This document shows, in pieces, positions 6,085-8,498 of a stretch of 8,498 bases of DNA. Below the pieces are notes generated by a model. It saw only the letters and a program-made list of their open reading frames with translations, did not search any database and had not been told where the DNA came from. Each line of letters begins with the position of its first letter. Within the stretch, counting starts at the first letter, position 1. This DNA comes from an uncultured Bacteroidales bacterium. GTDB lineage: Bacteria > Bacteroidota > Bacteroidia > Bacteroidales > Muribaculaceae. The position numbers and the translations under genes were made by a program. The stretch lies in contig UQDU01000058.1 in the NCBI GenBank assembly GCA_900539915.1, positions 1 through 8,498 of the forward strand, written 5' to 3'.

Positions 6085-8037
6085 TTAACCTTGGGTTTCC
6101 ACTGGCTGGGATGTCATTTCTTCGATTTCCTTGGCCAAAGATTCTGCAAAGGTAGCAATTTTCATCTTACCTTTGTCACCTTCGCCCTGTTTTCTTACAG
6201 AAACTTCACCGTTTTCAGCTTCTTGCTCTCCCACTATCAGCATGTAGGGGATGCGCTTAAGCTCGTTGTCACGGATTTTCTTGCCGATTTTTTCGTTTCG
6301 GTCGTCCACGGTGGCGCGGATGTCGAGGGCGTTGAGCTGCTTGGCTACTTCAAATGCGTAGTCGTTGCTCTTCTCGCTGACGGGGAGCACCACTACTTGG
6401 TCGGGGGCGAGCCACAGGGGGAATCGGCCGGCGGTGTGCTCGAGCAGCACTGCCACGAATCGCTCCATGGAGCCGAAGGGTGCGCGGTGTATCATCACCG
6501 GGCGGTGCTTCTGGTTGTCGGCTCCGGTGTATTCGAGCTGGAATCGTTCAGGCAGGTTGTAGTCGACCTGTATGGTGCCCAGCTGCCAGCGGCGGCCTAT
6601 GGCATCCTTGACCATGAAGTCGAGTTTCGGGCCGTAGAACGCAGCCTCGCCGAGTTCGGTGCGGGCTTTGAGGCCCTTTTCGGCGCAAGCCTCTATGATG
6701 GCCTGTTCGGCAAGGTGCCAGTTTTCGTCTGAGCCGATATATTTTTCCTTGTTGTTGGGGTCGCGGAGTGAAATTTGGGCTTCGAAGTTGTCAAACTTCA
6801 ACGCCTTAAATATATAGAAGATTATATCCATGACCTTCAGGAACTCGTCCTTGATCTGGTCGGGGGCGCAGAATATATGCGCGTCGTCCTGCGTAAAGCC
6901 ACGCACACGTGTCAGTCCGTGGAGCTCGCCGCTCTGTTCGTAGCGGTACACTGTGCCGAACTCTGCCAGACGCAGAGGCAGCTCGCGGTATGAACGCGGA
7001 AAAGCCTTGAATATCTCGCAGTGGTGGGGGCAGTTCATCGGCTTGAGCAGGTATTCCTCGCCCTCTTCGGGGGTATGGATGGGCTGGAACGAATCCTTGC
7101 CGTATTTTGCATAGTGACCCGAGGTGACATAGAGCATTTTGTTGCCTATGTGGGGGGTGATGACCTGCAGGTAGCCGTATTGCTTCTGGATTTTGCGCAG
7201 GAACTGCTCGAGGCGGTCACGCAGCGCGGCACCCTTGGGCAGCCACAGGGGCAGACCGGCACCTACGTTCTGCGAGAACGCAAACAGCTCCATCTCTTTG
7301 CCGAGCTTGCGGTGGTCGCGCTTCTTGGCCTCCTCAAGCATGGCCAGATACTCGTCAAGCATCTTTTTCTTGGGGAAAGTGATGCCGTACACTCTGACGA
7401 GCTGGTTGCGCTTTTCGTCGCCGCGCCAGTATGCGCCGGCGAGTGACATGATTTTGACAGCCTTGATGGGCGCGGTGTTGGGCAGGTGCGGGCCGCGGCA
7501 GAGGTCGGTGAAGTTGCCTTGAGTGTAGGTGGTGATGTGGCCGTCCTCAAGTTCGCTGATAAGCTCGCATTTGTATTCCTCGTTCCTGTCGCCAAACATC
7601 TTCAGAGCATCGCTCTTGGCGATGTCTTTGCGCACGATGTCGTTTTTCTGACGGGCCAGCTCCAGCATCTTCTCCTCGATTTTGGGAAAATCGGCGGCGG
7701 TGATGTTGTGGCCGTTGGGGTCGATGTCATAATAGAAGCCGTTCTCTATGGCCGGGCCTATGCCGAATTTCACACCGGGGTACAGCTCCTGGAGAGCCTC
7801 GGCGAGCAGGTGTGCCGAGCTGTGCCAGAAGGCATGCTTGCCCTCGGCATCTTCCCATTTATACAGGCTCAGCTCTGCGTCCTCATTGATAGGGCGGCTG
7901 AGGTCCCATTCTTGACCGTTGACTGAAGCGGCGAGCACGTCCTGTGCCAGTCGCGGACTTATACTTTCTGCAATCTGCAGCGGAGTCGTGCCGTTGTCAA
8001 ATTCTTTGACACTTCCGTCAGGAAAAGTGATTTTCAT
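6085..8037 (-). CDS. thrS: Threonyl-tRNA synthetase
   Basis: ThrRS charges tRNA-Thr with threonine and removes mischarged serine. The 650-residue protein is full length and has every expected part: a TGS domain (1-62), an editing domain (about 65-225) with H72 and H76 in HSSAH and C180 and H184 in CRGPH, the class II catalytic core (about 245-535), and the anticodon-binding domain (about 540-640). The catalytic zinc ligands are visible as C336 in MNCPHHC, H387 in DDAHIF and H517 in MIHRAPFG. The motif 2 arginine R365 is in VYRYE. Both synthesis and editing sites therefore look intact. It is the first gene of the cluster, with its own promoter about 65 nt upstream. It has a leader of about 60 nt and no T-box is visible. 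The ATG at 8037 starts directly at the TGS domain. Confidence 0.98.
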   Translation of the reverse strand: MKITFPDGSVKEFDNGTTPLQIAESISPRLAQDVLAASVNGQEWDLSRPINEDAELSLYKWEDAEGKHAFWHSSAHLLAEALQELYPGVKFGIGPAIENGFYYDIDPNGHNITAADFPKIEEKMLELARQKNDIVRKDIAKSDALKMFGDRNEEYKCELISELEDGHITTYTQGNFTDLCRGPHLPNTAPIKAVKIMSLAGAYWRGDEKRNQLVRVYGITFPKKKMLDEYLAMLEEAKKRDHRKLGKEMELFAFSQNVGAGLPLWLPKGAALRDRLEQFLRKIQKQYGYLQVITPHIGNKMLYVTSGHYAKYGKDSFQPIHTPEEGEEYLLKPMNCPHHCEIFKAFPRSYRELPLRLAEFGTVYRYEQSGELHGLTRVRGFTQDDAHIFCAPDQIKDEFLKVMDIIFYIFKALKFDNFEAQISLRDPNNKEKYIGSDENWHLAEQAIIEACAEKGLKARTELGEAAFYGPKLDFMVKDAIGRRWQLGTIQVDYNLPERFQLEYTGADNQKHRPVMIHRAPFGSMERFVAVLLEHTAGRFPLWLAPDQVVVLPVSEKSNDYAFEVAKQLNALDIRATVDDRNEKIGKKIRDNELKRIPYMLIVGEQEAENGEVSVRKQGEGDKGKMKIATFAESLAKEIEEMTSQPVETQG

Positions 8038-8067
8038 CGTTTATGTCGTGTAACGCTTTAATATTTT

Positions 8068-8080
8068 GCTTAATTTAAGC
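8068..8080. promoter_or_regulatory. Small palindrome in the thrS leader
   Basis: GCTTAA and TTAAGC flank a single central T, a perfect 6-bp palindrome inside the transcribed leader of thrS. As RNA the loop would be too tight for a full stem, so it would be a weak hairpin. As DNA it could be a regulator site just downstream of the start point. It may also be chance in AT-rich sequence. Confidence 0.25.
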
Positions 8081-8101
8081 CTGGATAAACCAAAGCAACC
8101 G

Positions 8102-8133
8102 CAAAATTACTCAATTTCTGACAAGTAGACAAA
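8102..8133 (-). promoter_or_regulatory. Bacteroidetes-type promoter of the thrS-infC-rpmI-rplT unit
   Basis: On the minus strand a TTTG -33 element at 8133-8130 is followed by 20 bp and then TAATTTTG at 8109-8102, an exact TAnnTTTG match. Transcription should begin near 8096-8099, giving a leader of about 60 nt. No comparable complete promoter was found before infC, rpmI or rplT, so this is the likely source of mRNA for all four genes. Confidence 0.77.
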
Positions 8134-8239
8134 TATTTCCGCTAAAACTACCTCCCATCACACCTTATTTATAAGGCCACGAAAGAATAGCTCCCTCCCC
8201 AGCGGATTCCCCGGCAGCTCCCCCGACCCATAAGCTCCC

Positions 8240-8349
8240 ATAAATCGTATAAATCGTATAAATCGTATAAATCGTATAAATCTTATAATTCTTATAATTC
8301 GCCGCCCCATCTATACGACTTATAAGAATTATAAGATTTATAAGAATTA
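8240..8349. repeat. 9-bp tandem array folded back as an inverted repeat
   Basis: From 8240 there are four perfect copies of ATAAATCGT (8240-8275), then drifting copies ATAAATCTT, ATAATTCTT and ATAATTCGC up to 8302. After a short C-rich gap the same unit family returns on the opposite strand at 8314-8349 (read on the minus strand as TAATTCTT, ATAAATCTT, ATAATTCTT, ATAAGTCGT). As a result 8275-8297 and 8320-8342 are perfect 23-bp inverted arms, with TCG/CGA pairing again inside after one mismatch. The unit is three codons long, which explains the repetitive open frames across it. It could form a long cruciform or RNA hairpin. Confidence 0.88.
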
Positions 8350-8464
8350 CCATCCCTGCCGCCCCCGCTATCAACCCTCCCTGCTGAGCCACCTCCATTA
8401 ACATCCCTCCCAGCAAAAAAAAAATCTCCGCCGCCTGCATCTACATAACCCCCTGCCATCCAGT

Positions 8465-8493
8465 GCAGAAACACATTTTAACACCCTTTCTGC
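8465..8493. other. Inverted repeat at the window edge
   Basis: GCAGAAA at 8465-8471 and TTTCTGC at 8487-8493 are perfect 7-bp arms around a 15-nt AT-rich loop. It might belong to a terminator or regulatory site of a gene beyond the window, but there is no T tract within view. Confidence 0.25.
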
Positions 8494-8498
8494 TGATA

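Larger units (their letters stand above)
8161..8498. other. Non-coding region upstream of thrS
   Basis: No credible gene is seen in this 338-bp stretch. The minus-strand reading frames at 8165-8440 and 8292-8474 are low-complexity products of the 9-bp repeat (IYT and SYK-type triplets) and C-rich flanks. The region holds a small palindrome CCTTAT-TT-ATAAGG at 8163-8176, three copies of AGCTCCC starting at 8189, 8216 and 8233, the tandem and inverted repeat at 8240-8349, C-rich plus-strand sequence on both sides, a run of ten A at 8415-8424, and a 7-bp inverted repeat near the edge. Confidence 0.65.

Noticed and set aside
6147..6154. TACCTTTG on the minus strand as an internal promoter for infC
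   Set aside because: It matches TAnnTTTG, but no TTTG lies 19-21 bp upstream and it falls inside the thrS coding region.
6025..6732. Plus-strand frame of 235 codons
   Set aside because: It lies mostly antisense to thrS, which has complete functional motifs. Its translation has no recognisable family features and reflects the codon composition of the opposite strand.
7021..7926. Plus-strand frames of about 140 codons opposite thrS
   Set aside because: They are shadows of the intact thrS gene, with no promoter or protein family signal.
8038..8099. T-box or other tRNA-sensing leader for thrS
   Set aside because: The leader is only about 60 nt, has no T-box sequence or antiterminator pair, and T-boxes are typical of Firmicutes rather than Bacteroidetes.
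8161..8239. Partial gene between the thrS promoter and the array
   Set aside because: The open frames are short, low in complexity and lack start signals. Only repeated AGCTCCC words and a small palindrome are present.
8240..8349. CRISPR array
   Set aside because: The units are 9 bp, directly adjacent and without spacers, and no cas genes are present.

Overview
The window reads as a chromosomal segment of a Bacteroidales bacterium, most likely a gut Muribaculaceae or close relative. The assignment rests on three promoters of the Bacteroidetes type (TTTG, 19-20 bp, TAnnTTTG), starts with little Shine-Dalgarno sequence, a secreted amylase ending in a tail that resembles a type IX secretion (T9SS) sorting domain, and Bacteroidetes-like housekeeping proteins. 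The family-level placement is an inference and was not tested by a search. No phage, IS, CRISPR or defence genes are visible. Almost all coding space is explained by six genes.

Layout: (1) positions 1-159 hold a short AT-rich stretch and a hairpin that probably terminates the amylase gene. (2) Positions 160-3426, minus strand, encode a large secreted GH13 alpha-amylase with two predicted starch-binding modules and a C-terminal sorting-type tail. (3) Positions 3427-3707 form a divergent control region with one promoter facing the amylase and one facing dapA. (4) dapA lies on the plus strand, with its real start at 3708. (5) Positions 4596-4739 lie between the converging ends of dapA and rplT and hold a small 9-bp tandem repeat plus a long nested hairpin that probably terminates both directions. 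(6) Positions 4740-8037, minus strand, hold the classic translation cluster thrS-infC-rpmI-rplT, read in that order from a promoter at 8102-8133. (7) Positions 8161-8498 appear to be non-coding and hold a 9-bp tandem repeat array that turns back on itself as a large inverted repeat, flanked by C-rich sequence.

The genes form three independent transcription units. The amylase would degrade starch or glycogen outside the cell or at its surface. DapA commits aspartate semialdehyde to lysine and diaminopimelate synthesis. The thrS cluster supplies threonyl-tRNA synthetase, initiation factor 3 and ribosomal proteins L35 and L20. The least ordinary parts are the two 9-bp-period repeat loci, the inverted repeat they form upstream of thrS, a possible leader hairpin on the amylase transcript, and the long rpmI-rplT gap. 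I see no convincing evidence for a wholly new multi-gene system here.
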